From Roseofilum acuticapitatum BLCC-M154 (GTDB lineage: Bacteria; Cyanobacteriota; Cyanobacteriia; Cyanobacteriales; Desertifilaceae), in contig NZ_JAQOSP010000066.1 in NCBI RefSeq assembly GCF_030068475.1, forward strand, positions 44,318 to 108,317: a stretch of 64,000 bases of DNA, in the 5' to 3' direction. Positions 8,329 to 16,619 of this stretch are shown here, in pieces (position 1 is the first letter of the stretch; each line of letters opens with the position of its first letter). The position numbers and the translations under genes are program-made. Below the pieces are notes generated by a model that did no database searches, was not told the DNA's origin, and saw nothing but the letters and a program-made list of their open reading frames with translations.

Positions 8329-9324
8329 ATGAACAATCCAGTTAATTCCCCTGAGTTTGCCATGACTTCCTTTGGGGCCTGTTGTTTGGTTCAATTATCG
8401 AAAAATTTTACGGTTAACCAAGCTGTAGCATTTAAGGAGTATTTTAAACAGCTCTGCGATTCCCAATCAGGTCTGACTCAGGTAATTTTAGATTTAGGGC
8501 AAACGACATTTATTGATAGTAGTGGCATTGGTGCTTTAGTGGGGTGTCTGAAAATGGCTCGCGCTCAACAGATCGAGCTGATTATTTGGAGCCTTAATCC
8601 TCAAGTGAAGATGGCATTTGAGTTAACTGGACTTACCGATGCATTTACGATTGATAGGGGCACAGATGCCCTATTGGCCCCAACGACGGATAGCCATGAG
8701 GTCTCGCCAAAGATTCATCCTTCGGTGCGATCGCCTCTGAAGCGGTTGCTGGATATCATTGGCAGCTTAGTCGGCTTGGGAATTACCTCAGTTCTCTTGA
8801 TTCCCATTGCGATCGCCATCCAAATTGACGATCCTGGCCCCATTTTCTTTGGTCAAATTCGCTGCGGCTGGATGGGGAAACGGTTTAAAATTTGGAAGTT
8901 TCGCTCTATGGTAGCCAATGCTGAAGCTCTGAAGCATCAGGTTAAAAATGAAGCTGAAGGTGCTTTTTTTAAGAATAAGAATGATCCGAGGGTCACCCGT
9001 GTGGGTAAATTTTTACGCCGCACCAGCCTAGATGAACTGCCCCAATTTTGGAATGTCTTGAAAGGAGAAATGAGTTTGGTGGGCACTCGTCCCCCCACCC
9101 CCGATGAAATTGAGCGCTATGAAATCCCCAAATGGCAACGGCTCGATGTGAAGCCGGGTATGACCGGAGAATGGCAGGTGAATGGGCGATCATCCATTCG
9201 AGACTTTGAAACCGTGATTCAGATGGATTTACGCTATCAAGAAAACTGGAGTTTACTCCATGACATTAAGCTGATTCTCAAAACCCTTGTGGTCTTATTT
9301 CAAAAAAACGCGGGAGCGATGTAA
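8329..9324 (+). CDS. STAS domain fused to bacterial sugar transferase (WcaJ/RfbP-type, UndP priming)
   Basis: 331 residues from ATG 8329, with GAGG five bases upstream. Residues 1-120 form a STAS domain with the phosphorylation loop TFIDSSGIGALVGCLK (Ser64-Ser65); the rest is a polyprenyl-phosphate sugar-1-phosphate transferase: SPLKRLLDIIGS before one membrane segment, FGQIRCGWMGKRFKIWKFRS, RRTSLDELPQFWNVLKGEMS and LVGTRPPTPDE. The enzyme class loads the first sugar phosphate onto undecaprenyl phosphate at the inner membrane. Fusion to an anti-sigma-antagonist-like domain suggests control by the kinase and phosphatase next door. That link is inference from context. Confidence 0.88.
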   Translation: MNNPVNSPEFAMTSFGACCLVQLSKNFTVNQAVAFKEYFKQLCDSQSGLTQVILDLGQTTFIDSSGIGALVGCLKMARAQQIELIIWSLNPQVKMAFELTGLTDAFTIDRGTDALLAPTTDSHEVSPKIHPSVRSPLKRLLDIIGSLVGLGITSVLLIPIAIAIQIDDPGPIFFGQIRCGWMGKRFKIWKFRSMVANAEALKHQVKNEAEGAFFKNKNDPRVTRVGKFLRRTSLDELPQFWNVLKGEMSLVGTRPPTPDEIERYEIPKWQRLDVKPGMTGEWQVNGRSSIRDFETVIQMDLRYQENWSLLHDIKLILKTLVVLFQKNAGAM

Positions 9325-9371
9325 AACCCATCAACCCCCAGTTAATAATGATTACATCATTAATAATAAAT

Positions 9372-9473
9372 CTATCCTCCCGCCGCAAAGGTAAACATCA
9401 CCAGGGCAGATAACAAAATTCCGGGACTGAGGAATAGAATTAGAGTGAGTAAATCATGGACAGTCATATCCAA
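9372..9473 (-). CDS. Small hydrophobic membrane microprotein (31-33 aa)
   Basis: The minus strand encodes a 31-residue peptide from ATG 9467 (MTVHDLLTLILFLSPG...) or 33 residues from TTG 9473. Most of it is one predicted membrane helix ending in FTFAAGG. A clear Shine-Dalgarno AGGAG lies 5 bases before the TTG and 11 before the ATG. Length and composition resemble the single-helix subunits of photosynthetic or respiratory complexes, but I cannot match it to PetL, PetM, PsbX, PsaM or similar. It sits alone between the sugar transferase gene and recR. Confidence 0.55.
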   Translation of the reverse strand: MDMTVHDLLTLILFLSPGILLSALVMFTFAAGG

Positions 9474-9618
9474 TGGTTCTCCTGAGCAAAAACACCATTC
9501 TGTTAGGGTATCCCATTCTTCCTCAAAAGCAACCCGGAGTGAATATTCTTAATCCTCGCTTAAGCTCATCGGTCAATGCTACCCTGATTAAGGATCTCTA
9601 CTAACCAGGAGCAAGAAA

Positions 9619-10215
9619 ACGGTTTACCCTAGTCCTTTAGCTCGTCTGATCGAGCAATTTCAACGGTTACCTGGTGTTGGGCCAAAAACGGCACAACGCC
9701 TTGCCCTTCATGTTCTCAAACGGCCCGAAGCAGAAATCAAGGCCCTGGCTCAGGCTCTATTAGATGCCAAACAACAGGTGGGCGTATGTCAAAAGTGTTA
9801 TCATCTTTCTGCCGATCCTTTATGTAGCATTTGTCGCAATCTCAATCGCGATCGCCAAATTTTATGCGTGGTGGTAGACTCACGGGATGTGATCGCCCTA
9901 GAAAAAACCAGAGAATACCGAGGCCTCTACCATGTCCTTGGTGGTGTCATTTCACCCATGGATGGCATCGGCCCGGAGCAACTCACCATTCAATCCTTGG
10001 TGCAACGAGTGAGCCAAGAAAACATTCGAGAGGTGATTTTAGCTGTCAGTCCCAGTGTAGAAGGAGAAACCACAACCCTCTATATCGGTCAACTCCTAAA
10101 ACCCTTTACACGGGTGACCCGTATCGCCTTTGGATTACCCATGGGAGGAGACTTAGAATACGCCGATGAAGTCACCCTAGCTCGTGCCTTAGAAGGTCGT
10201 AGGGAACTCGATTAA
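9619..10215 (+). CDS. recR: Recombination protein RecR, apparent ACG start codon
   Basis: DNA-binding clamp subunit of the RecFOR pathway, which loads RecA on gapped DNA. Translation from 9619 gives 198 residues, the usual RecR length: helix-hairpin-helix (about 10-30, [16 protein letters not shown]), a zinc-finger CxxC pair (CQKCYHLS and CSIC), then a Toprim domain ([33 protein letters not shown]). No ATG, GTG or TTG occurs in frame between the stop at 9589 and GTG 9778; the latter would delete the DNA-binding motif. AGGAG lies 7 bases before ACG 9619, and ACG-GTT-TAC aligns with the usual M-V-Y start of RecR. Confidence 0.85.
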   Translation, partial: TVYPSPLARLIEQFQRLPGVGPKTAQRLALHVLKRPEAEIKALAQALLDAKQQVGVCQKCYHLSADPLCSICRNLNRDRQILCVVVDSRDVIALEKTREYRGLYHVLGGVISPMDGIGPEQLTIQSLVQRVSQENIREVILAVSPSVEGETTTLYIGQLLKPFTRVTRIAFGLPMGGDLEYADEVTLARALEGRRELD

Positions 10216-10225
10216 AGCCCTAACT

Positions 10226-10828
10226 TTATTTCACTTTTTGTTTGACAAAGTTGAAAATCTTCACCACCTGTTGCTTCAAAGGTTCAATTTGAGCCACTTG
10301 TTTCTTGAGAGCATTAATTTCTGCCTGCATTTTGGTGATTTGTTCCTTCAAAGCGGCAATTTCTGCGCCAGATGCTCCGGCTGAAGGTGCAGCTTCTGAA
10401 GAGGACTGGGCCCCATGACCGGTGGTTGTTTCTCCCTCTAATGGCGGCCGTGTCTTTTTGGCTTTAGTCATAGCCGACTTAATGGCAGCAATCAAATCTT
10501 TTTGTTCAAAGGGTTTGGGGATAAATTCCCAAAATTCAAAGGGTTCTTTAATTTTTTCTGTAACCTCTTCCTTGCGTCCCGACATCAAAACGAGAGGGAT
10601 TTTACGCAAGTGGCCATCATTCTGAATATGTTGGAAAACCTCGAATCCACTGACTTTCGGTAAGAGGAAATCGAGCATAATCAAATTAGGCTGTTCTTGG
10701 CGGATCAAATTGATTCCTTCTTCACCGTCTTTGGCTTCGACGACTTCAAAGTTACCCTTGGGTAACATATCTTTAACTCGCGCTCTGATGACACGACTAT
10801 CATCAATAACTAGAATTTTATGTCCCAC
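10226..10828 (-). CDS. CheY-type response regulator with C-terminal coiled coil
   Basis: 200 residues. The receiver domain (1-122) has the acidic pair D9-D10, phospho-acceptor D53 in LIMLDFLLPKVSG and K105 in FIPKPFE. A low-complexity Ser/Ala/Gly linker (about 125-155) leads to a heptad-like helix (about 155-192, ALKEQITKMQAEINALKKQ) and a basic tail. There is no DNA-binding or enzymatic output domain, so it probably acts through protein-protein contact or oligomerisation. No cognate kinase is adjacent. Convergent with recR, 10 bases apart. Confidence 0.85.
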   Translation of the reverse strand: MGHKILVIDDSRVIRARVKDMLPKGNFEVVEAKDGEEGINLIRQEQPNLIMLDFLLPKVSGFEVFQHIQNDGHLRKIPLVLMSGRKEEVTEKIKEPFEFWEFIPKPFEQKDLIAAIKSAMTKAKKTRPPLEGETTTGHGAQSSSEAAPSAGASGAEIAALKEQITKMQAEINALKKQVAQIEPLKQQVVKIFNFVKQKVK

Positions 10829-11064
10829 AATGAACTCCTTGAGAGGGTGACGATTGAATAGTAATCCTGAGTTGAGTAGTGGATCGAACGGTGGTGTTCA
10901 GATGTCTAGGTCAATCCAGAAGAGAAATAGAGTTGAGTTAACGCTCATAGAGATGATTGAAGATCGTCAGGGCGATCGCGCTCTCTTGTACTCTATCTAT
11001 CAATGATAATAGAATTCTGACCCCAATCACTGGAGTCATTTGATAACCCTACTTATGGTTAAGT

Positions 11065-11988
11065 ATGAAGTCTGATCTATCTCACGTATCGGTTACTTCC
11101 GAGTCTGTTCCAGGTTCTACCGAGAAGAAAGCGCGATCGCCGTTAGCGACGCTTCCCCCTTGGTTGCGTCGCTCGATTGGTAAAGCGAGTGAATTATCTA
11201 CCGTCCAAAAAATCATTAAGCAACGGCAGATTCACACCATTTGTGAGGAAGGGCGATGTCCTAACCGGGCTGAGTGTTATAGCCAAAAAACCGCTACATT
11301 TTTACTCATGGGCCCCACCTGTACCCGTGCCTGTGCCTTTTGTCAGGTGGATAAGGGCCATGCTCCTATGCCCCTCGATCCAGAGGAGCCGGATAAAATT
11401 GCCGAATCGGTACAGTTATTGGGCTTAAAGTATGTGGTTTTAACCTCCGTTGCTCGTGATGATCTCCCCGATCAGGGGGCCGGATGGTTTGTGAAGACGA
11501 TGGAGCGGGTGCGGGAAGTGAATCCGGGGACGGAAATTGAGGTGTTAACCCCAGATTTTCGCGGCCAACGGGATTTGGTGGTTCAGGTGGCTGAAGCGAA
11601 TCCGGCTTGTTATAACCATAATATTGAGACGGTGAGACGGTTGCAGCGTCCGGTGCGCCGAGGGGCGAAATATGAGCGCTCTTTGGATGTGCTGCGCTGG
11701 GTGAAAGAGGTGAATCCGGACATTCCCACCAAATCGGGGTTAATGTTGGGCCATGGGGAGACTGAGGCGGAAATTGTGGAGACTTTGGCGGATTTACGGG
11801 GGGTTAAATGCGATCGCCTCACCCTCGGTCAGTATATGCGCCCTTCCCTCGATCATCTCCCCGTACAGCGCTATTGGCATCCTGACGAATTTGAGAAATT
11901 AGGGGAAATTGCCCGCAACATGGGCTTTAATCATGTCCGTTCCGGGCCCTTAGTTCGCAGTTCCTACCATGCGGGGCAAGACTCCTAG
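11065..11988 (+). CDS. lipA: Lipoyl synthase
   Basis: Radical SAM enzyme that inserts two sulfurs into octanoyl groups on lipoyl domains. All six cluster cysteines are visible: auxiliary-cluster [12 protein letters not shown] (C60, C65, C71) and radical [11 protein letters not shown] (C86, C90, C93); the C-terminal RSSYHA carries the conserved auxiliary-cluster serine. At 307 residues it is full length, with a variable N-terminal extension of about 30 residues. It stands alone; the 3' flank is a composite inverted repeat that separates it from the convergent cyclase gene. Confidence 0.95.
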   Translation: MKSDLSHVSVTSESVPGSTEKKARSPLATLPPWLRRSIGKASELSTVQKIIKQRQIHTICEEGRCPNRAECYSQKTATFLLMGPTCTRACAFCQVDKGHAPMPLDPEEPDKIAESVQLLGLKYVVLTSVARDDLPDQGAGWFVKTMERVREVNPGTEIEVLTPDFRGQRDLVVQVAEANPACYNHNIETVRRLQRPVRRGAKYERSLDVLRWVKEVNPDIPTKSGLMLGHGETEAEIVETLADLRGVKCDRLTLGQYMRPSLDHLPVQRYWHPDEFEKLGEIARNMGFNHVRSGPLVRSSYHAGQDS

Positions 11989-12016
11989 CAGGGCGGATTT
12001 ACAAAACCGAAAACCC

Positions 12017-12200
12017 TGTAGGGGCGGGTTATACCCAAATCTCGGACACGAACAAATCAATCTTGTAAACCCGCCCCACCCCACCAATAAACCCACCGGA
12101 TAGGATGGTATCGACAACGGGTTGGGCGGGTTTCGCTGCGCGACATGAATACAGAAGTTACTGGTGGGTGTTGTTTATTTGAGTAAAACCCGCCCCTACA
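12017..12200. repeat. Composite palindromic intergenic element with 14-bp inverted ends
   Basis: TGTAGGGGCGGGTT at 12017-12030 is the exact inverse of AACCCGCCCCTACA at 12187-12200. A second inverted pair, AAACCCGCCC at 12067-12076 and GGGCGGGTTT at 12124-12133, is nested inside. No reading frame of interest occurs within. The structure resembles a non-autonomous mobile element or a large cruciform-forming repeat lying between convergent lipA and the cyclase gene. Confidence 0.75.
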
Positions 12201-12249
12201 AAAGGTCTCATTTGTATTCAAATCGACTATAATCCTTAATCCTTAAAGA

Positions 12250-13899
12250 TTATTCCTGTATCTCAGTCGTATGAGGGTCTGCTCCTTCAGAAGTAGTTCG
12301 CATAGTTTGATAGACTTTAATCGGTCGTTCTATCCCTCGAAAGCGGTAACTTCCCATGGGCATAAAACCGCGACGAACACGCAATAATTTATAAGTTGCT
12401 TCACTGACCACACATTCTCCAGGGGGACAAATTCCTTCCATCCGAGAAGCCAAATTAATCGTCGATCCCAATACGGTATAATCAACCCGTTGAGAACTAC
12501 CAATATCCCCCACCACTGCTTTACCGCTATTAATGGCAATTCTCAGTTGTAAGGGTTCATTTAAGCGATTCGTTTTATTCAGGTGTTCCAAGCGAGTTAG
12601 CATTCCTCTAGCGGCTGCCACTGCTCGGTCTGCATGATCGGGTTGGGCTTCTGGAGCGCCAAAAAAAGCCATAATGCAATCGCCAATAAACTTATCTAAA
12701 GTTCCTTTGGCTACAAAAACTTCCTGAAGCATTTCTTCAAAGAAATTATTTAAAAGATCCGCTATTTCTGAGGGAGAAAGTCGCTCAGAGAGGGCAGTAA
12801 ATCCAACAATATCAGCAAATAAAATACTAATTTCATATTCGGCCAGGGGTAAGCGGCCATTGGTAAGCGCTCCGGCTGCCATCATTTGTTGGACAACGGA
12901 GGGAGTATGATAGCGTTCTAGGCGCTGGCGAATATTTTCTTGATCTCTAAGTTTTTGCTCTAGAAGCCATCGCTGGACAGAAGAGGCGACTAAGTTGGCT
13001 AGAGCCGAGAAAAAACTCAGGTCTTCTTCGGCTTCTAGGGTGGTGTACTGGGAAGAGACATGGGCATCGGCATAGAGAACGCCAAAAACTTGTTCTTCTT
13101 CCCACAGGGGAACAGCCATGGCGGAACGAATGCCTTTACTGAGGATGCTCATTTCCCCTTCAAATCTCTCATCGGCTTGTGCATCTGCTGTTTGTATGGC
13201 GACTCTTTCCACAAAGACTTTTTGACAGATACTGTGGGAGATCCAACTGCTATCGGCGGTAAGGGTTTCGTCGCTTTGATGACGGGTTGCTAGACGAACT
13301 AATTTGAGTCTTCCCGTGGCTTCTAAGTCAATTAGGAGGGCTAAACGGTCAATGCGTTTGAGGTCTCGGAATACGGATTCTTGGACTTGGAGAAAGATGG
13401 CTTCGAGGGAACCGGCAGAGTTGAGGCCTTTACTAATATCTACCAGATCTTTGAGGCGGGCGATCGCCTTACGATTGCTGCTGGCCGTATCTTGGTCATT
13501 CTGGGGTTGGAGCCATAAGCGTTGTAGATCTTTAACATTGCGGAGAATGGTTGTACCATCGGTACTCAATTCTGGCCCCCTAGAAACTTCTTCTCCAGAG
13601 GGTTGTAGAATCAGAACGACTAAAGACACTACCCCAATTTGGACAACATCTCCATGATGAATCCATTGGGCAGATTTAGCCGGTAATCCATTGAGTAATG
13701 TGCCATTGAGACTGCCAAGATCTTCAATGAGCCATCCTTGTCCACGGGCAACAATCTGACCATGGTGACGGGAAACACCAAAAAAAGGGAGGCAGAGATT
13801 ACAATCGGGCGATCGCCCTAAAACAAAGGGATTATCTTCAACTAATACGGTTCCTTCCGTATTGCCCTCAACTTGTATCCGCAGTTTGAGTTGGCTCAT
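12250..13899 (-). CDS. FHA-GAF-adenylate cyclase (class III) signalling protein
   Basis: 549 residues. An N-terminal FHA phosphothreonine-binding domain (about 20-98) has GRS at 28-30, SRHH at 43-46 and LNG near 64-66. A GAF domain follows (about 155-312), then a short signalling helix and a class III cyclase domain (about 350-525). Metal-binding aspartates are in LFADIVGFTALSER (D363) and KFIGDCIMAFFG (D407); Lys403 and the later VDYTVLG favour ATP over GTP as substrate. The protein is soluble. The FHA domain suggests input from a Ser/Thr kinase; one is encoded at 16620, though a link is only inference. Confidence 0.9.
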   Translation of the reverse strand: MSQLKLRIQVEGNTEGTVLVEDNPFVLGRSPDCNLCLPFFGVSRHHGQIVARGQGWLIEDLGSLNGTLLNGLPAKSAQWIHHGDVVQIGVVSLVVLILQPSGEEVSRGPELSTDGTTILRNVKDLQRLWLQPQNDQDTASSNRKAIARLKDLVDISKGLNSAGSLEAIFLQVQESVFRDLKRIDRLALLIDLEATGRLKLVRLATRHQSDETLTADSSWISHSICQKVFVERVAIQTADAQADERFEGEMSILSKGIRSAMAVPLWEEEQVFGVLYADAHVSSQYTTLEAEEDLSFFSALANLVASSVQRWLLEQKLRDQENIRQRLERYHTPSVVQQMMAAGALTNGRLPLAEYEISILFADIVGFTALSERLSPSEIADLLNNFFEEMLQEVFVAKGTLDKFIGDCIMAFFGAPEAQPDHADRAVAAARGMLTRLEHLNKTNRLNEPLQLRIAINSGKAVVGDIGSSQRVDYTVLGSTINLASRMEGICPPGECVVSEATYKLLRVRRGFMPMGSYRFRGIERPIKVYQTMRTTSEGADPHTTEIQE

Positions 13900-14218
13900 T
13901 GTCTGTTAACCCCTTGACCGATGGTAATTTCAACATTCAGGGAAAACCAACGCAACTGAGGAAAATCTAAATCACCCATATTCTTAGTCCAATCCAAGTA
14001 GTCACAAAGAGTGTGTGAATGGAACGCCATACGCTGTAAATTTATATTTCTCCAGTAATCCAGGCCTAAACCGGATGAACCCTGACCCTAGTATGCCCTG
14101 CCGATCTATTGTTGGCTGGGTATTTTCTATATTGTAAATAATGAGCCACAGAATCATCTGTGGCTGCGATCGATCTCAAGGAAATTTCACCGATATTACG
14201 GGGTATTGGTTCACTTTG
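13900..14218. other. Intergenic region with one perfect hairpin
   Basis: A 319-base stretch between two minus-strand genes with no convincing reading frame. It contains a 9-bp perfect stem AGCCACAGA / TCTGTGGCT with a 4-base loop at 14144-14165, placed downstream of the 14219 gene. No T-run follows it in that direction, so a terminator role is only possible. Nothing else recognised. Confidence 0.5.
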
Positions 14219-14932
14219 CTATCCTTTTAGCACGCTTTGGATGGCATCTAAGCGCCGTTTTTGATCTTTTCTGACGGTACTGCGATAGGAACCGAGTCCA
14301 TGGGCTTCTAGTTCTCCGGTGGTGGGGTTGACAAAGGAGCGCATACGGGCACAGAGTACAGCGTCTTCTGGTTCGGGTTGTTGGGTCTGACAGTCTTTGA
14401 GGTGTTGAATATAGTCTTTGCCAGCCAAGGGAGATTGGTTAATTAAATCTACTCCAGCGACTAACTCAAATGTTCCTAGATCAACGCCTAGGGTTTCGGC
14501 TTCTGCTTCAAGTTGGCTAATCCAGGGCTTTAGCCGTCGCAATTGTCGCCGATCTGCTTCTTCTGGGGTATATGCACCGTGTTGATAGGCAAAGGTTCCC
14601 AGATTGTGTTTGGAGTTTCCGGGATCGGTATGGCCATAGTAGAGATCGGTATGTCCTCCGCTAGGGGTGCGGGTTCCTTCCGCCACACCAATGGCGATCG
14701 CTCCCACGGAGTCAGGAGTAGCAAACAGGTTTTCTGTAGAAAGGGTGACTAATTTGGCGGATACTGTAGATCTGGGTAAGGATCGCTTCCGGGCGCGATC
14801 GCCTTCTGGGGTAGAGGCAAATAATCCGCCAATTAAGCCTAGGCTTGCCAAAATTTGCAACCAACAGAGAACAAAAGATCCTCGATATTGAACCCATTTT
14901 GCCCAAACTTTCAACCCCGGTAAACCGCGCAT
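14219..14932 (-). CDS. Hypothetical protein, probably membrane anchored or exported
   Basis: 237 residues with a hydrophobic N-terminal segment at about 19-41 (FVLCWLQILASLGLIGGLFA) that could be a signal anchor. The mature part contains AIGVAEGTRTP and YYGHTDPGNSKHNLGTF (about 78-118), then a helical, charged second half ending LDAIQSVLKG. Two Cys (CQTQ and CARM) lie near 180-195. I do not recognise the family; the EGT and YGHTDPGN pattern could suggest a lysozyme-like or carbohydrate-interacting fold but I see no decisive catalytic motif. Confidence 0.65.
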   Translation of the reverse strand: MRGLPGLKVWAKWVQYRGSFVLCWLQILASLGLIGGLFASTPEGDRARKRSLPRSTVSAKLVTLSTENLFATPDSVGAIAIGVAEGTRTPSGGHTDLYYGHTDPGNSKHNLGTFAYQHGAYTPEEADRRQLRRLKPWISQLEAEAETLGVDLGTFELVAGVDLINQSPLAGKDYIQHLKDCQTQQPEPEDAVLCARMRSFVNPTTGELEAHGLGSYRSTVRKDQKRRLDAIQSVLKG

Positions 14933-15040
14933 CTAAACCCCGAATTCTGAACACCAGGATTGAGTTTCCCATAAGGGATCGCGAAAAAACATCCTCTTAT
15001 TGGGTGATTTTAATCCATTTTCCGAGAATTTCTCTACTCA

Positions 15041-15994
15041 TCACTGATTACGAGCTATCGCTAATAAGGTAACCTCCCAAACCAATCGAGGTTGGACATA
15101 ACTCAGCAGAGCCTGACGCGCTTTTTCTAGGGGTTGCAGCCATTGGGAAGATGAGTGATTTTGCCAATAAAACTGTTGTAGGTAGCCAATGAGCCACAGT
15201 TGGGTGGGGGTATCTAAAGTTTGAGGAATGGTTTTGGCTAACTCTAATAAGGGGCGAGGCGTTCGAGGAAGATGCTGTAGAGATTGTAATATTTCTGGTG
15301 GACAAGCTTGTAACTGCTCAAAAGCGGCGATCGCCTCCCCCGGACTCCCCTGAGCTAATGCCATCACCGTGGGGCGATCGACAATTTCCCCATAACCCAG
15401 GGATCTCAACACCTGCTCTAGGGCTTCTGGATGCAAACGATAAAAGGGAATGCGCGTACAGCGAGAAACAATGGTGGGTAATAAGGCGGCCTCAGAAGAG
15501 GCGATCGCAATAATCGTCGCTTGACCCGGTTCTTCCAAGGTCTTTAATAAGCCATTGGCTGCCCCTTCTGCCATCAAATCGGCCCGATCAATGACCACCA
15601 ACGACCGGGGAGACTCCAAAGGGGGACGACTGAGAAATTGACTAATTTCTCGCACTTGTTCAATCCGAATTCGGGGTAGCGCTTTCCGTTGTACCCCTTG
15701 AGCCTTAGCCTGGCTCACCGACAGCAATTGCCCCTGGTGTTGATAGGTCGGTTCTACCCACAACAAATCGGGATGATTCCCCTGTTCCATCCGTTTCTTA
15801 ATGCGTGCCCTTTGTTCTGGAGAGTCTTCTGTACTGGCGAGACGCTGGACAAACAAACTTGCCGTCAGACACTTACCAATCCCTTCAGGCCCGACAAATA
15901 AATAAGCGGGTGCAATCCGATTTTTACGAATCGCTTGAGTGAGTAATCTAATCGCTTGGGGTTGGCCAATCACCCCTTCAAATCCTAGGGTCAT
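15041..15994 (-). CDS. holB: DNA polymerase III delta' subunit (clamp loader)
   Basis: 317 residues, the usual length. Delta' is a rigid part of the clamp loader that puts the beta clamp on DNA. It begins GFEGVIGQPQAIRLLTQAI, with a P-loop region GPEGIGKCLTA in which Cys replaces the usual Ser/Thr, a substitution tolerated because delta' need not hydrolyse ATP. SRPPLESPRSLVVIDRAD, EGAANGLLKTLEEP and the sensor-type SRCTRIPF follow. Its ATG overlaps the TGA of the upstream secreted-protein gene by 4 bases, indicating translational coupling. Confidence 0.93.
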   Translation of the reverse strand: MTLGFEGVIGQPQAIRLLTQAIRKNRIAPAYLFVGPEGIGKCLTASLFVQRLASTEDSPEQRARIKKRMEQGNHPDLLWVEPTYQHQGQLLSVSQAKAQGVQRKALPRIRIEQVREISQFLSRPPLESPRSLVVIDRADLMAEGAANGLLKTLEEPGQATIIAIASSEAALLPTIVSRCTRIPFYRLHPEALEQVLRSLGYGEIVDRPTVMALAQGSPGEAIAAFEQLQACPPEILQSLQHLPRTPRPLLELAKTIPQTLDTPTQLWLIGYLQQFYWQNHSSSQWLQPLEKARQALLSYVQPRLVWEVTLLAIARNQ

Positions 15995-16404
15995 TGGTCA
16001 GAAATTTTGAGGGTATAGCCATGAGATCCGCCATCGAGATCGCCAACAAAAATCTGATAATCACCCGGAGGCCATTGACCGGGAATTTCTACCGTTGAGC
16101 CATCATGGGCCGGAACACAGAGGTCAAAATCTTGGGGGCCGTCTATTTTTAGGGTGGGTTTGCCGGAGCTTTGCAGACGGAAATGAATAGAAGTATCCGC
16201 CGTGACGGTCAGGGCTAGATTGGGAGAAGTGGCTAAATTGCCGCAACTGCTGGCGGTGGGCCCCCCCGATGTGCCCGTAACTTCCATGGGTTGAAAGCCA
16301 GGACTGATGGTTTTTTGGGTGGTTTGAGCATTACTGCTCAGGGGAATCATTGAGGCGATCGCCCCTGCTATGGTAAGTGTGAGGAATATAGAGGGTTTCT
16401 TCAT
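15991..16404 (-). CDS. Small secreted protein, coupled to holB
   Basis: 137 residues with a clear Sec signal peptide (MKKPSIFLTLTIAGAIASM, cleavage probably after SSNAQ near residue 27). The mature part has a single Cys pair (SSCGNLA and DLCVPA) and alternating beta-rich sequence ending GSHGYTLKISDQ, consistent with a small extracytoplasmic beta sandwich. It is immediately upstream of holB with a 4-base ATGA overlap, an odd pairing of a periplasmic protein with a replication subunit. No known family recognised. Confidence 0.8.
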   Translation of the reverse strand: MKKPSIFLTLTIAGAIASMIPLSSNAQTTQKTISPGFQPMEVTGTSGGPTASSCGNLATSPNLALTVTADTSIHFRLQSSGKPTLKIDGPQDFDLCVPAHDGSTVEIPGQWPPGDYQIFVGDLDGGSHGYTLKISDQ

Positions 16405-16619
16405 GATTTCATCCTCTCAGGAGAAAAGAATTAGGGAACTGTCCTAGTCTTATCATTTACAACTCTAGGGCTATGCCATCAGATGATTTTACCGCGTCAC
16501 TTGTTTCCGGTAAATTTTGTCAAGTTGTAAATCAGCAAGTTAAGCTAATTAAATCCAACTCACGAAGAGTTCCAGGAAAGGATTTTCTCTCGCCCCTATT
16601 CCCCTACTTGCCTACTCCC

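Noticed and set aside
9778..10215. recR starting at GTG 9778
   Set aside because: This would remove the helix-hairpin-helix DNA-binding part; the family-typical sequence continues upstream to 9619.
14144..14165. Hairpin as a firm rho-independent terminator
   Set aside because: The stem is perfect but no T-run follows in either direction, so I list it only as a possible structure.
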